This document shows, piece by piece, positions 1 through 8,396 of a stretch of DNA of 32,066 nucleotides. This stretch comes from Acidobacteriota bacterium (lineage in GTDB: Bacteria > Acidobacteriota > Vicinamibacteria > Vicinamibacterales > UBA8438). The position numbers were made by a program, and so were the translations under genes. The DNA is taken from contig JAGWAJ010000008.1 in NCBI GenBank assembly GCA_021296475.1, positions 1 through 32,066 of the forward strand, written 5' to 3'. Under the pieces are notes generated by a model. That model did not search any database. It had not been told where the DNA came from and was given only the letters and a program-made list of their open reading frames with translations. How positions within the stretch are numbered: position 1 is the stretch's first letter; each line of letters begins with the position of its first letter.

Positions 1-2
1 TC

Positions 3-155
3 TTCGGGGCGCTGTATCGGCAGTACGACGAACGCTTCGTCTACGCCGCACCGGACCTCAAGCGAGTGACCGCGCGACGCGTGTGGGACAACGCGTCCCC
101 GGCCTTGGCTACGGGGCGGCTGGCGGAACTGGACTACGCTCCCCGCATAGCTTGA
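3..155 (+). CDS. C-terminal fragment of an unrecognised protein
   Basis: An open frame enters from the left edge and stops at TGA 153-155, giving the last 50 residues of a protein. The peptide starts FGALYRQYDERFVYAAP and ends in LAELDYAPRIA. It has normal protein-like composition with many aromatic and charged residues, no signal peptide and no membrane segment in the visible part. I do not recognise the family and assign no function. It faces the TonB-receptor remnant on the other strand, and the two ends may overlap by about 20 bp. The start and most of the gene lie outside the window. Reality as a coding region is likely but not certain because the stretch is short. Confidence 0.45.
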   Translation, partial: FGALYRQYDERFVYAAPDLKRVTARRVWDNASPALATGRLAELDYAPRIA

Positions 156-844
156 GCCCCGCGCCCCCACCGCCTTCGACCGGGTTCCGAGCCACCCGGA
201 TCGCCCTCCGAAGCGGTAGGTCAGCGACATCTTGAGACGGCGGCCCTTGGGGTCGTGCGTGAAGCCGTCGTAGGCCTGCTCGACGTTGACCCAGGGCGGA
301 ATCTCGCCTCGCGACGTTCTCCGTGAGGTCGCCGGCTGGTTGGAGTTGTACCAACTGTTGCGCTCGCCGACCACCCCGTGGCTGACGCTGAGATTGCGGA
401 AGAGGTCGACGAGCTGCGTCGAGCCCTGCTGCTCCAGCGTGTCCCGGCTGACCACCGTGACCGCGTGGGGCATGTTGATGGCGGGGGCCTCGATGGCGGT
501 TCCGGTCACCGCGACCGTCACCTCCTCGAAGAGGCCACCGCGCTCGAGGGCTGACGTCGAGGGTCGCGGTGGCCGCATCGGCCAGCTCGACCTCGCGCTC
601 CAGCCGCTCGAAGCCCGGCAGCGTGAACGTGACACGGTAGGCGCCTGGCGCGAGCGACAGGGCGAAGGCTCCGTCCCCCGTCGGTGACGGCCAGGCTCGG
701 GCCGCCGGGAAGCGTCGGGCCCGACGCCTCGACCGTCACCCCGGGCAGGACGCCCCCGGTGTTGTCGGTCACCACCCCGGCGAGGCCGCTTTGCTGAGCG
801 GTTGCTGCGGCGGGCCCGACCGCCAGCAGCGCGAACAGCACCAT
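134..844 (-). pseudogene. Collapsed TonB-dependent receptor (CarboxypepD_reg plus plug, barrel deleted)
   Basis: Read on the minus strand from ATG 844, this begins with a signal peptide (MVLFALLAVGPAAATAQQ) and a carboxypeptidase-regulatory-like domain (SGLAGVVTDNTGGVLPGVTV). It continues into a TonB plug domain (MPHAVTVVSRDTLEQQG, then VDLFRNLSVSHGVVGERN). Three single-base indels break the frame, near 697 (a run of five G), near 548 and near 325. Straight after the plug motif TENVA (311-324) the sequence jumps to a typical receptor C-terminus, GRRLKMSLTYRF, whose Phe lies at about 210-212. The whole beta-barrel, probably more than 600 residues, is therefore missing. Intact family members are outer-membrane active transporters of about 900-1,100 residues. 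The 3' boundary is approximate; one frame stops at 134-136. No working transporter can be made from it. Confidence 0.85.
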
Positions 845-876
845 GCCCACCCGGATCGTCCTGGTTCGACCATGTG

Positions 877-902
877 CAAAAGCGTCAGGCTTGTCGCCTG
901 AT
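877..902 (-). terminator. Intrinsic terminator of dacB
   Basis: On the minus strand TCAGGC - GACAA - GCCTGA forms a perfect 6-bp stem (arms 896-901 and 885-890), followed by CGCTTTTG. It begins five bases after the dacB stop codon, the right place and orientation for a Rho-independent terminator. It also lies just ahead of the ATG of the receptor pseudogene. Confidence 0.6.
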
Positions 903-905
903 TCG

Positions 906-2375
906 TCACTCTTCGGACACAATCCTCCCGCTCCATTCCCGCAGCGCCGCAGAGATCTCCCGGCGGGCCGGGGCGGGCGGTCCCGGACGGTGGTTGACGA
1001 AGTAGCAGAAGAAGACCGGGGTCGCGGACCGCGGACGGAGGACGCCCGCGAGGGCCACCGTGTGGCGCAGCGTCCCCGTCTTGGCGGCGACAGGCGGCAG
1101 GCGCGGCCAGGACCTCAGGGTGCCCTCTCCCGGGGTGGCCAGCGCGTCGATCAGCGCTCCGCCCCAGGGGCGCGACGCCGCATGGGCGAGCAGGCGGACC
1201 ACCGCCGACGGGGTCACGAGGTTGGCGGGGGAGAGGCCGGAGCCGTCCTCCAGCCAGACCTCGTCCAGCGTCGGCACCGGCGTCGCGGCGCCGTCCACGA
1301 GGCCGCTCACGAACTCGGAGACGACGCCGACCCCGTCGTCGAAGCGGCCCGTGCCGGCCACCTCGAGACCGATGGTCAGGGCCAGCATGTCGGCGTACCA
1401 GTTGTGGCTGTCGGTGAGGAGATCCGGCAGCAGGCTCCCGAGCGGCGGCGAGCGCAGCTCCGCCAGCACGGTGGCGGAACCCGACGCGGCGCTCCCGGAT
1501 GCGGCGGGCCGCTCGGTCCGAAGCCGCACCGCGCCGTCGACCTGCACGCCGGCTTCGGCCAGCGCGTCCCGGAGGCGGAGCCCGGCGCGTCGCACCGGGT
1601 CGGGGTCGCTGGCGGGCACGACGAAGGACGGTTCGCTGATGGGGTACTCCCCCCGGACCAGCAGCGTATCGGTGCCCCAGAGAGCGAGGAAGTCGAGGGT
1701 GCCGGCGCCGTGGCGGTCTGGGCCCACGGTCGCGGTGCGGTTGATCAGCTCGACCCCGGCGGGAGCCTCGATCCTGGCCGGGGCGCCGACCGAGGCACCC
1801 GGCGCGGCGCGGACGGTGATCGTCGCCTCGTCGATCGCCAGTGCCGCCGGCGGTGTCCCGTGCCGATAGGCGAGATCGCCGATGCCGCGATCGAGAGGAT
1901 GCAGGCGTCCGGGGAAGCGGCCGGCGTCGACCACGAGGTCGCCGGCGATGCGCGTCAGGCCGCGTTCGCGGACCTGCCGGGCGAGGGTCCCGGGCGCATC
2001 CTCTTCGCCGTCCCGCCCCCAGGTCGGATCCGCGCCCGCTTCGATGACCAGATCTCCGTCGAGGAGCGGGCCGTCGACCGGCGCGACCGACGTCAGGCGC
2101 GTGACCCAGCGGTAGTCGGGGCCGAGGTGCTCGAGCGCCGCCGCGACCGTGGCGACTTTCAGCACCGACGCCGGCACGAAGCGGCCGTCGGCGTTCCGCG
2201 CGTCGAGGACTTCCAGGTCGCCGCCGGCCAGACGTGCGGCGAGGTAGCCGCGATGCGCACCGTCGCCGTCGGTCGCTGCCGGCTGCGCGGCCAGGCTGCC
2301 CGGCGCAAGCAGCCCTGCGAGCGTCGCGGCGGCGAGCACGGCGCGGGCCAGGTGGGTCGGGTGTCTGCAGGTCAT
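906..2375 (-). CDS. dacB: D-alanyl-D-alanine carboxypeptidase/endopeptidase, PBP4 type (peptidase S13)
   Basis: Periplasmic penicillin-binding protein that trims pentapeptides or cuts cross-links in peptidoglycan. The product has 489 residues with a signal peptide (about 1-30, ending GSLAAQ). All three active-site motifs are present: SxxK as SVLK (Ser70, Lys73), SxN as SHN (323-325) in LLTDSHNWYADML, and KTG (432-434) in AAKTGTL. The family signature DGSGLS (377-382) is also there. Length agrees with PBP4 (about 480). The frame stays open to 2537, but ATG 2375 is chosen because GAGGAACGG sits just upstream and a signal peptide follows at once. It is transcribed away from the NHL propeller gene, sharing a 160-bp divergent promoter region, and ends in an intrinsic terminator. 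Identification is firm; the gene symbol is by family. Confidence 0.93.
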   Translation of the reverse strand: MTCRHPTHLARAVLAAATLAGLLAPGSLAAQPAATDGDGAHRGYLAARLAGGDLEVLDARNADGRFVPASVLKVATVAAALEHLGPDYRWVTRLTSVAPVDGPLLDGDLVIEAGADPTWGRDGEEDAPGTLARQVRERGLTRIAGDLVVDAGRFPGRLHPLDRGIGDLAYRHGTPPAALAIDEATITVRAAPGASVGAPARIEAPAGVELINRTATVGPDRHGAGTLDFLALWGTDTLLVRGEYPISEPSFVVPASDPDPVRRAGLRLRDALAEAGVQVDGAVRLRTERPAASGSAASGSATVLAELRSPPLGSLLPDLLTDSHNWYADMLALTIGLEVAGTGRFDDGVGVVSEFVSGLVDGAATPVPTLDEVWLEDGSGLSPANLVTPSAVVRLLAHAASRPWGGALIDALATPGEGTLRSWPRLPPVAAKTGTLRHTVALAGVLRPRSATPVFFCYFVNHRPGPPAPARREISAALREWSGRIVSEE

Positions 2376-2535
2376 CCGTTCCTCATCGCCTTGTCGATTC
2401 CCCGGTAGCGTGTCGCTTCTCACGCCGACCGCCCCGGCCCGCCCGCTCCCCGGCCGGCCGCGCCCGGTCCGCGAGATCGTAGCCGGGATGGCGAGCGCCG
2501 CGCCGTCGATGTACGATGATTGGCCGGAGGTGACC

Positions 2536-3675
2536 ATGCGCGCATCTTTGCTTGCTCTCGCGGTTGTGGTGGCCGGCGGCCTGTTCGCCGCCCCGGCCTC
2601 GCTTCAGGACTTCGGGCCGGTCGGACCGAGCCAGTACGAAGCGGTCGAAGGGTGGCTCAAGCCGTTCGCGGCCGAGGGCTTCGCGTTCGGCGGCAACTCC
2701 GGCGTCTTCCCGGAATCGCCGGACCGCATCTTCATCCTGCAGCGCGGGGAGACCCGGCTGCCGGATCCCGTGCCCGACGGCTTCGAGGGCTTCGTCGGCT
2801 CCATCGGCATCAACGCACTGCGGGGCGAGGGCCGCACCTGGCAAAACGTCATCTTCGTCGTTGACGGCGATGGCAACCTGATCGAGAAGTGGGACCAGTG
2901 GGACCACCTGTTCGAGGGGGCGGACGGGCCCGGCCCGCACCGGATCCGGATCAGCCCCTACGACCCCGACCGGCGCGTCTGGGTGGTCCACGAGACGGGC
3001 CACGCGATCTTCGTCTTCTCGAACGACGGCAGCGAGCTGCTGATGACGCTCGGAGAGCCGGGCGTCAGCGGGGACGACGAGACCCATTTCAACCAGCCCC
3101 AGGACGTGGCGTTCATGCCGGACGGGCGGATCCTGGTCGCCGATGGATTCGGCAACGCTCGCGTCATGATCCTCGACGCGGACGGGAACTACCTGACGGA
3201 GTTCGGAGAGGCCGGCGACGGTCGCGGCGAGTTCAACGTCGTGCATTCGCTCGCTGTCGGGCCGGACGGGCGGATCTTCGTGGCCGACCGCAACAACCGC
3301 CGGATCCAGGTCTTCAACGAGACGACGCGGGCCGCGGTGTGGTACCACCCGAACATCGCCCCCATCGCGGTCTGGCCGGGGTTCGCGCTGCCGCTCGACG
3401 TCATCGTGAGCGGCTACGAAGTCTGGGTGACCGACCTCGCCGAGTCGGGTCCGCGAGTCATCAAGCTCGACCTGAACGGCAACCCGCAGTACACCTTCGA
3501 GCTGGACACCGAGGGTCCGGGCCGCTTCCGGGAGATGCACTCGTTCGCCGTCGACTCCGACGGCAACCTCTTCGGGGCGGACAACCAGCACGGGCGCACC
3601 GTGAAGCTGGTGCCGAAGGCGGACGCCGACCCGCGCTACCTGATCGGCCAGCCGTGGGTGGCCCCGGCCCAGTAG
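2536..3675 (+). CDS. Exported NHL-repeat beta-propeller protein
   Basis: A 379-residue secreted protein: signal peptide about 1-22 (MRASLLALAVVVAGGLFAAP), then a six-bladed propeller of the NHL/peptidylglycine-lyase-like type. NHL strands are clear in FNQPQDVAFMPDGRILVADG and HSLAVGPDGRIFVADRNNRR, each with the GRI-x-VAD core, and weaker blades occur on both sides. Such propellers are usually binding scaffolds or, in the PAL branch, lyases; I cannot say which applies, and no catalytic set can be assigned confidently. The frame opens at 2410, but ATG 2536 is preferred because GGAGG (2526-2530) lies five bases ahead and the signal peptide begins there. It diverges from dacB and converges on the DUF2911 gene. 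Confidence 0.85.
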   Translation: MRASLLALAVVVAGGLFAAPASLQDFGPVGPSQYEAVEGWLKPFAAEGFAFGGNSGVFPESPDRIFILQRGETRLPDPVPDGFEGFVGSIGINALRGEGRTWQNVIFVVDGDGNLIEKWDQWDHLFEGADGPGPHRIRISPYDPDRRVWVVHETGHAIFVFSNDGSELLMTLGEPGVSGDDETHFNQPQDVAFMPDGRILVADGFGNARVMILDADGNYLTEFGEAGDGRGEFNVVHSLAVGPDGRIFVADRNNRRIQVFNETTRAAVWYHPNIAPIAVWPGFALPLDVIVSGYEVWVTDLAESGPRVIKLDLNGNPQYTFELDTEGPGRFREMHSFAVDSDGNLFGADNQHGRTVKLVPKADADPRYLIGQPWVAPAQ

Positions 3676-3710
3676 GGACGAGGGCTGCCGGCCGCAGTCG
3701 CGGCGGCGAC

Positions 3711-3735
3711 GGCTCCGGACGGGCTCGCCGGAGCC
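3711..3735. terminator. Hairpin between convergent genes
   Basis: GGCTCCGG (3711-3718) and CCGGAGCC (3728-3735) form a perfect 8-bp stem around a 9-base loop. It lies in the 82-bp gap between two convergent stop codons, so it can act on both strands. There is no T-run, so termination would rely on the hairpin or on Rho. Confidence 0.5.
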
Positions 3736-3757
3736 CGCGGGCGTCCTCCAGGCCCGC

Positions 3758-4390
3758 CTACTCGGGCACGGTGAACGCGACCGACGCCATCCGGCTGCCC
3801 CACAGCAGGGCCAGCCGGCCGCCGGTCGCCGTCATGTCGACGAACTGCCACGAGAGCTGGTCGAACGAGACCGGCAGGGTGGCCAGCTCCATCGGCATCC
3901 GCAGCACGTCGCGGTCGTCGGTGTAGTCGAAGGCTCCGAACAGGGCGTCTGTGTTCTCGAAGTCGTAGTTGCGCTGCGCCGGCCAAGCGGAGACGATGAA
4001 CGTCCAGGCTTGGTCGGAGAGGTCGATGAACAGCGTGTACTCCCCCGGCTCGACGCGCGTCCCGCCGAAGACGAGCGGAACCTCGGTGACGAGGCGCGTC
4101 GTCTGGTTGGCGCCGGCGCGCCAGACGGGAGCGCCGTCGTTGAGTGCCTCCGCCCAGTCGGGGAGGCCGAACAGGTCGCGGCCCCGCTTGATCGGGCGGC
4201 CGTAGTAGACGTCGAGCCACGGCCCGTGCAGGCTGCCGTACTGTGCGTCGAACGTCGTCCCGGCGACCTGGGTCGCCGAGTGGCCGGCCGGGCTGAGGGG
4301 GCGGTCCTGGGCTGCGGCACCGCCCGGAGCGGCCGCGAGCGCCGCGGCGCAGGCCAGCGACGTCGCGAGTACGAGACGGGTGCGTGACAT
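3758..4390 (-). CDS. Exported DUF2911 domain protein
   Basis: A 210-residue protein with a signal peptide (about 1-27, ending GGAAAQDRP) and one DUF2911 domain. The family pattern is clear: LDVYYGRPIKRGRDLFG near residue 65, VWRAGANQTTRLVTE near 90, and VEPGEYTLFIDLSDQAWTFI near 115. DUF2911 proteins are periplasmic and common in Bacteroidota and Acidobacteriota; no activity is established. ATG 4390 is preceded by AAGGAG about eight bases upstream. It is divergent from the 350-residue exported protein that starts at 4562, with 171 bp between the starts that must hold both promoters; I see no clear -35/-10 pair there. Confidence 0.88.
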   Translation of the reverse strand: MSRTRLVLATSLACAAALAAAPGGAAAQDRPLSPAGHSATQVAGTTFDAQYGSLHGPWLDVYYGRPIKRGRDLFGLPDWAEALNDGAPVWRAGANQTTRLVTEVPLVFGGTRVEPGEYTLFIDLSDQAWTFIVSAWPAQRNYDFENTDALFGAFDYTDDRDVLRMPMELATLPVSFDQLSWQFVDMTATGGRLALLWGSRMASVAFTVPE

Positions 4391-4561
4391 GGTGCGCGCT
4401 CCTTGGCTGCTGCGTCGACCGGTCCGGCCGACGGCGCTGCCGGGCGCGGCGCCCGGCGACGAGTGGTGGTCGGCCGCGCTCCGGTGCGGCACGATCCATT
4501 CTCGGGGACAATAGTGACACAGGAGCCCGGCGTCGATGCCGGCGTGGTCCGGGAGGAACCG

Positions 4562-5614
4562 ATGAACCGCAGGAACCGCACGACTTCTCGCCGCCCGGCG
4601 ACCGCGATGGCCGCGGCCGCGACGATCCCGCTGCTCGTTGTCCTCGTTGTCGCTGCAGGGTGGGGCCTCGTGCTCCCCGTGCCCGCTGCTGCGCAGGAAG
4701 CGGCCTGGACCGCGCCCCGCACCGCCGACGGACAGCCGGACCTGCAGGGCATCTGGTCGAACAACACCGCGACACCGCTGGAGCGGCCCGAGGCGTTCGC
4801 CGGCAAGGACGCGCTGACGGAGGAGGAGCTGGCGGAGCTCCGGGCGCGCGCGGCCGAGTTGCGCGACAGCGAGCAGGCGGGCAACCTCCTGGGTGACCTG
4901 CTCGTGCAGCAGTTGCTCGACGACCCGAACTTCCAGGAGTTCGACGCCGGCACCGGCAACTACAACTCCTTCTGGCTGGTCGAGCGCGAGCTCGACGCCC
5001 GGACGTCCCTCATCGTCGATCCGCCGGACGGCCGCCTGCCGCCGATGACGGAGGCCGCGCTGGCGCGCTTCGCGGCGCGCGCGGGGGCGCCCGGCCATCC
5101 GGCGGGGCCCGAGAGCCTGCCTCTCAACGAGCGCTGCATCACGTTCGGCGCGCCGAACCTGCTGGCCGGCTACAACAGCTACTTCCAGATTCTGCAGACG
5201 CCGGACCACGTCGTCGTCCTGCAGGAGCTGATCCACGATGCGCGCGTGATTCCCGTGGATCAGCGGCCGTCTCTCGACGAGACGATCCGGCAGTGGCACG
5301 GCGATTCGCGCGGCCGCTGGGAGGGCGATTCGCTGGTGGTCGAGACCGCCAACTACTCGAGCACCGCCAGCCTGTACGGCGCCTCGCGGCACTCGCGGGT
5401 CACCGAGCGTTTCACCCGCGTCGACGCCGACACCGTCGAGTACGTCGTGACCTACGACGACCCGGAGACCTGGGTGCAGCCCTGGACGGTGATGATCCCG
5501 CTCAAGAAGTCGGCCCCGGGCGACGCCGTCTACGAGTACGCCTGCCACGAAGGGAACTACGCAATGGAGGGCATCCTCGCCGGCGCCCGCAAGCTGGAGG
5601 CCGAAGGGCGCTGA
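4562..5614 (+). CDS. Exported protein of unknown function
   Basis: 350 residues with a long basic N-region and a signal/membrane segment at about 22-45 (PLLVVLVVAAGWGLVLPVP then AAAQ). The mature part opens WTAPRTADGQPDLQGIWSNN and ends CHEGNYAMEGILAGARK, both of which I associate with a family expanded in Acidobacteriota genomes; the function is not known to me. A conserved central run, LVVETANYSSTASLYG, follows HGDSRGRWEGDS. There is no metal or haem motif. ATG 4562 is chosen because GGGAGGAACC directly precedes it, although the frame is open from 4403. The gene ends 36 bp before the convergent DUF2231 gene. Confidence 0.85.
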   Translation: MNRRNRTTSRRPATAMAAAATIPLLVVLVVAAGWGLVLPVPAAAQEAAWTAPRTADGQPDLQGIWSNNTATPLERPEAFAGKDALTEEELAELRARAAELRDSEQAGNLLGDLLVQQLLDDPNFQEFDAGTGNYNSFWLVERELDARTSLIVDPPDGRLPPMTEAALARFAARAGAPGHPAGPESLPLNERCITFGAPNLLAGYNSYFQILQTPDHVVVLQELIHDARVIPVDQRPSLDETIRQWHGDSRGRWEGDSLVVETANYSSTASLYGASRHSRVTERFTRVDADTVEYVVTYDDPETWVQPWTVMIPLKKSAPGDAVYEYACHEGNYAMEGILAGARKLEAEGR

Positions 5615-5617
5615 GCG

Positions 5618-5634
5618 CGCGCCCTGCGGGCGCG
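5618..5634. terminator. Bidirectional hairpin between convergent genes
   Basis: CGCGCCC (5618-5624), loop TGC, GGGCGCG (5628-5634): a perfect 7-bp stem placed three bases after the upstream stop codon and 15 bases before the convergent stop at 5650. It has no T-tract. Confidence 0.45.
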
Positions 5635-5649
5635 TCGGGAGCGCCGGGG

Positions 5650-6114
5650 TTACCGTGCACGCGGGGCGGCCACGCCGACCCCGTGCTCGTAGACGAGGCG
5701 GCCGCCCCGTTCGGCGGTCTGGAACAGCAGCGTCAGGCCGAGCACGCCGGCCGCCGCCAGCAGTAGCCGCACCGGCACCCGGTGCCCTGTCGACGGCGAG
5801 GCCAGCACCAGGGCCAGCCGTCCCGCGGCCAGCGCGCAGAAGAAGACCGTCGTCCGCCAAGCCCACGTCCAGTGCTCGTCGACGACGGTGTGCGCCGGCC
5901 CCGGGATGCGCAACGCCCCTGCATCGGCGCGTCCGGTGAGATAGGCCGCCACGAGCGTTGCTGCCCCGGCAACGTAAAGACCGATCGCCGCGCGGCGCAG
6001 CGCGGGGCTCGCCGGCGCCGCGAGCCCGGCGAGGTCGACGCCGGCCGCGCTCACGAGCAGGCCGATCGGCAGGTGGACCACGAGCGGGTGGAGGGGCTGG
6101 GTCCAATCGGCCAT
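5650..6114 (-). CDS. DUF2231 family inner-membrane protein
   Basis: 154 residues, mostly hydrophobic. The N-terminus HPLVVHLPIGLLVSA is the DUF2231 signature, with an invariant HP..VH..I core. Four membrane helices can be seen at about residues 10-32, 42-62, 85-108 and 117-137. A conserved His-rich loop (HTVVDEHWTWAW) lies between helices 2 and 3. DUF2231 proteins often sit beside haem or other redox genes, and here the gene follows the octahaem cytochrome by 47 bp on the same strand, so co-transcription is likely. It might anchor or pass electrons to that cytochrome (inference). ATG 6114 is used because the family motif begins within nine residues; upstream in-frame codons lack a better start. 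Confidence 0.8.
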   Translation of the reverse strand: MADWTQPLHPLVVHLPIGLLVSAAGVDLAGLAAPASPALRRAAIGLYVAGAATLVAAYLTGRADAGALRIPGPAHTVVDEHWTWAWRTTVFFCALAAGRLALVLASPSTGHRVPVRLLLAAAGVLGLTLLFQTAERGGRLVYEHGVGVAAPRAR

Positions 6115-6161
6115 GCTCTCGTCCGTGCGTGCCCAGTCCTCGCGCGTTCGCCCGGCGCCGG

Positions 6162-7493
6162 CTACGGCGCCACCCGCCACGGCGAGACGTGGGGCCACGC
6201 GCGGAGGGCTTGCGCGGCCCATGCGTCGGTCTCGTCCGTGTGACACGACGTGCAGGCGTTGGGCACCCCGTAGCGTTCCGTGTCGGCCGGCGTGACGAAG
6301 CGGAACGTGTGGCTGCGCACGTTGACGTCGCCGACGGTGCGGGCGACTTGCGGCATGTGGCAGGCGATGCACGAGCTCCCCGTGCTGTCCGCCGCGTGCC
6401 GGGTGTGATGCTCCAGGTCGCCGGCCGGTCCAGGCTGGAGCTGCGGCTGGTGGCACGCCGTGCAGACCGCGTCGCCCGGCGCCAGCAGGTCGGCCTCGTG
6501 CTCCGTCCCGTGGACGTCGTGGCAATCCCAGCAGGTGACGCCCTTCACGTACATCTGGCTCTGCACGTAGTCGTTCCCCTGCATCCGGTTCTTGTGGGCC
6601 GACCCCTCCGGCCAGTGTGTGAAGGTCTCCTCGCCCAGATGGGGCGGGTCGAGCTCCCAGACGTCGCTCAGCCGGGCGCCGGGGCGGTAGCCCACCGGCC
6701 AGTCGAAGTGGCGGCCCTCGATCGGGTTCGCGAGCGGCATCCCCTGCGAGTGGCACTGGATGCAGACGTCGTTGCCGCGGACGGGGTCGAGCTTCGCGGG
6801 GTTCACCACGGTGTCCGCCACCGGGTCGAGCACGTGCTCGCGGCCGGCGCCGTGGCACGCCTCGCAGCCGACGTTCCACTCGGTGACGGTCTTGGTTCGC
6901 ACGTCGTAGTTCACCGAGTGGCAGCCGTCGCAGAGCGGTCCCGTGGGGCGCTGCATCTGGTCCGCGGGGTAGTGCTCGACCCACCACTCGGTACCGGGCC
7001 GCGCCCCGTAGCGGCGCCACTCCCGGTTCTGGACGTCCCACTGGGCCGGGAGGACGAACAGGTCGTCGCCCCGGCGGGTGAAGTAGCGCTGCTTCCACTT
7101 GCTGCCGTAGGTGTAGGTCACGTCGTCAGGTCCGAACGTGACGAGCGGATGCGGTGTCGCGAAGTCGCCCAGGATCGCGTCGGGCCGCTCCCGCGGGTCG
7201 ATCAGCACGTTCGCCATCAGGGTCTCGCGCCAGCGGTCGTGAATCTCGAGGTGGCAGTCGCGGCAGGCCGCGGAACCGGTGAAGGGGGCGGGGAAATCGG
7301 CCGCGGCGGGCGGCGGAGGGGATGGGGAGCAGGCGGCGGCAGCGGCGGCGCCCAGCAGCGCCACCCCCGCCAGCCTCCCCCGACGCGCCGCGGTCCGCGC
7401 CCGCGGCGGTGGGGCGCCGACCGACTCCGGCGGATCGGCGGCACCCCAGGCCATCGCCCGCGTCGCGCGCGCGATGGTCGGGGAGGCGCTCAT
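6162..7493 (-). CDS. Octahaem c-type cytochrome, exported
   Basis: 443 residues with eight CxxCH haem-attachment motifs, first Cys at 77, 188, 210, 244, 321, 344, 375 and 414: CRDCH, CDGCH, CEACH, CIQCH, CWDCH, CTACH, CIACH and CTSCH. The spacing resembles the doubled-CxxCH/cytochrome c554-like multihaem proteins, not haem-copper or NrfA enzymes (no CxxCK). A membrane/signal segment at 41-54 ends in AAAAC (Cys55), possibly a weak lipobox. Relatives of this type often carry a TPR or HEAT tail after the last haem; here the protein stops 29 residues after it. It probably moves electrons in the periplasm or at the outer membrane. ATG 7493 was chosen; other in-frame starts exist up- and downstream and no good Shine-Dalgarno decides. 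A membrane partner (DUF2231) follows. Confidence 0.88.
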   Translation of the reverse strand: MSASPTIARATRAMAWGAADPPESVGAPPPRARTAARRGRLAGVALLGAAAAAACSPSPPPPAAADFPAPFTGSAACRDCHLEIHDRWRETLMANVLIDPRERPDAILGDFATPHPLVTFGPDDVTYTYGSKWKQRYFTRRGDDLFVLPAQWDVQNREWRRYGARPGTEWWVEHYPADQMQRPTGPLCDGCHSVNYDVRTKTVTEWNVGCEACHGAGREHVLDPVADTVVNPAKLDPVRGNDVCIQCHSQGMPLANPIEGRHFDWPVGYRPGARLSDVWELDPPHLGEETFTHWPEGSAHKNRMQGNDYVQSQMYVKGVTCWDCHDVHGTEHEADLLAPGDAVCTACHQPQLQPGPAGDLEHHTRHAADSTGSSCIACHMPQVARTVGDVNVRSHTFRFVTPADTERYGVPNACTSCHTDETDAWAAQALRAWPHVSPWRVAP

Positions 7494-7503
7494 CGACGCC
7501 CAG

Positions 7504-7509
7504 TGTATA
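7504..7509 (+). promoter_or_regulatory. Possible -10 element in a divergent gap
   Basis: TATAAC stands out as the only AT-rich hexamer in the short gap between the octahaem gene and the next rightward gene, whose ATG is at 7523. A start of transcription near 7516 would give an almost leaderless mRNA. No convincing -35 was found. Confidence 0.25.
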
Positions 7510-7522
7510 ACTGCACGGCGTG

Positions 7523-8377
7523 ATGACGGCCCGCGGCCCCGCTGCCGGCGGCACCCCGACCTCTCGGCGGCGGGCATCGGACGCCCGGCCGGCGGCACGT
7601 CGGCAGCGGGCGTACGTCGCCCGGGGGGCCGCCGCTCGTGCGTGCGCCGCAGCGGGCGCGACTGCCGTCCTGCTGCTGCTGGCGGCGCCGCTGCCGGCCG
7701 GGGCGCAGGGCGACGGCGAGGACGGCTGCCGCGTCCTCTGCGCGCCGGACTTCAAGGTAGAGCCGACCGTCACGTTCGAGAACCTCGGGAACCGGGCCCG
7801 GGTCCAGGAGGTGGGCGCTGCCGGGACGGGCGTCGGGGCATCTGCGCGGCAGGCGCGCGAGTCGGTCTTCGAGCTGATCCTCGCCCTCGGTATCCCGACG
7901 GAGCTGCCGCGGGTCGGCTTCACGCTGGAGACCATCCTCGTTCCGTGGGGCGAGACGGACGTCCATCCGTTTACGGGAGCGACGTCCCGCGGGCTGGGCG
8001 GGGCCGCCATACGCGACAACGGCATCGAGTTCGAGTTCGAGCTGAACCTCGACTGGCTGACCGCCGAGCAGACCGGCGGGTGGGTGGAGAGCCACTTCGA
8101 CGTCGTCGACAAGTTCAGCCCCGCCGAGCGGCCGACCGACACCAGCGTCTACACCCACAAGCTGAACTTCGAGCTCGACACCGCCTTCCTGCCGTTCCAC
8201 CGGCTGCCGGAGAGCAACTGGTTGAAGCACGTCGAGATCGAGGGCTCGCTCGACTACGTCGCGTCGGGCCTGCCGCGTGCCGGCGACGTCATCGGCGGCG
8301 AGCGTTACCTGGACAACGCCAGCCGCTGGGGTTTCTCGATCGTCGTCGTCCTCCCGATGGCGCCGCTGTTACCCTAG
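7523..8377 (+). CDS. Exported protein of unknown function, possibly outer-membrane
   Basis: 284 residues. A basic, Ala/Arg-rich stretch of about 40 residues comes before the hydrophobic segment TAVLLLLAAPLPAGAQ, so the true start may be later, but no in-frame ATG lies closer. The mature part opens with a two-Cys motif (GCRVLCAPDFKVEP). It then shows alternating hydrophobic strands such as GIEFEFELNLDWL and KLNFELDTAFLPF, and a C-terminus ending in WGFSIVVVLPMAP. This alternation suggests a beta-barrel or beta-rich envelope protein (inference). I do not recognise a named family. It is followed after 19 bp by a membrane protein gene on the same strand. Confidence 0.7.
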   Translation: MTARGPAAGGTPTSRRRASDARPAARRQRAYVARGAAARACAAAGATAVLLLLAAPLPAGAQGDGEDGCRVLCAPDFKVEPTVTFENLGNRARVQEVGAAGTGVGASARQARESVFELILALGIPTELPRVGFTLETILVPWGETDVHPFTGATSRGLGGAAIRDNGIEFEFELNLDWLTAEQTGGWVESHFDVVDKFSPAERPTDTSVYTHKLNFELDTAFLPFHRLPESNWLKHVEIEGSLDYVASGLPRAGDVIGGERYLDNASRWGFSIVVVLPMAPLLP

Positions 8378-8396
8378 GCCCAGGAGACAGCGGTCG

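Noticed and set aside
6162-7493. Octahaem hydroxylamine oxidoreductase or nitrite reductase.
   Set aside because: No CxxCK and no recognisable catalytic signature; spacing fits a general multihaem electron-transfer family.
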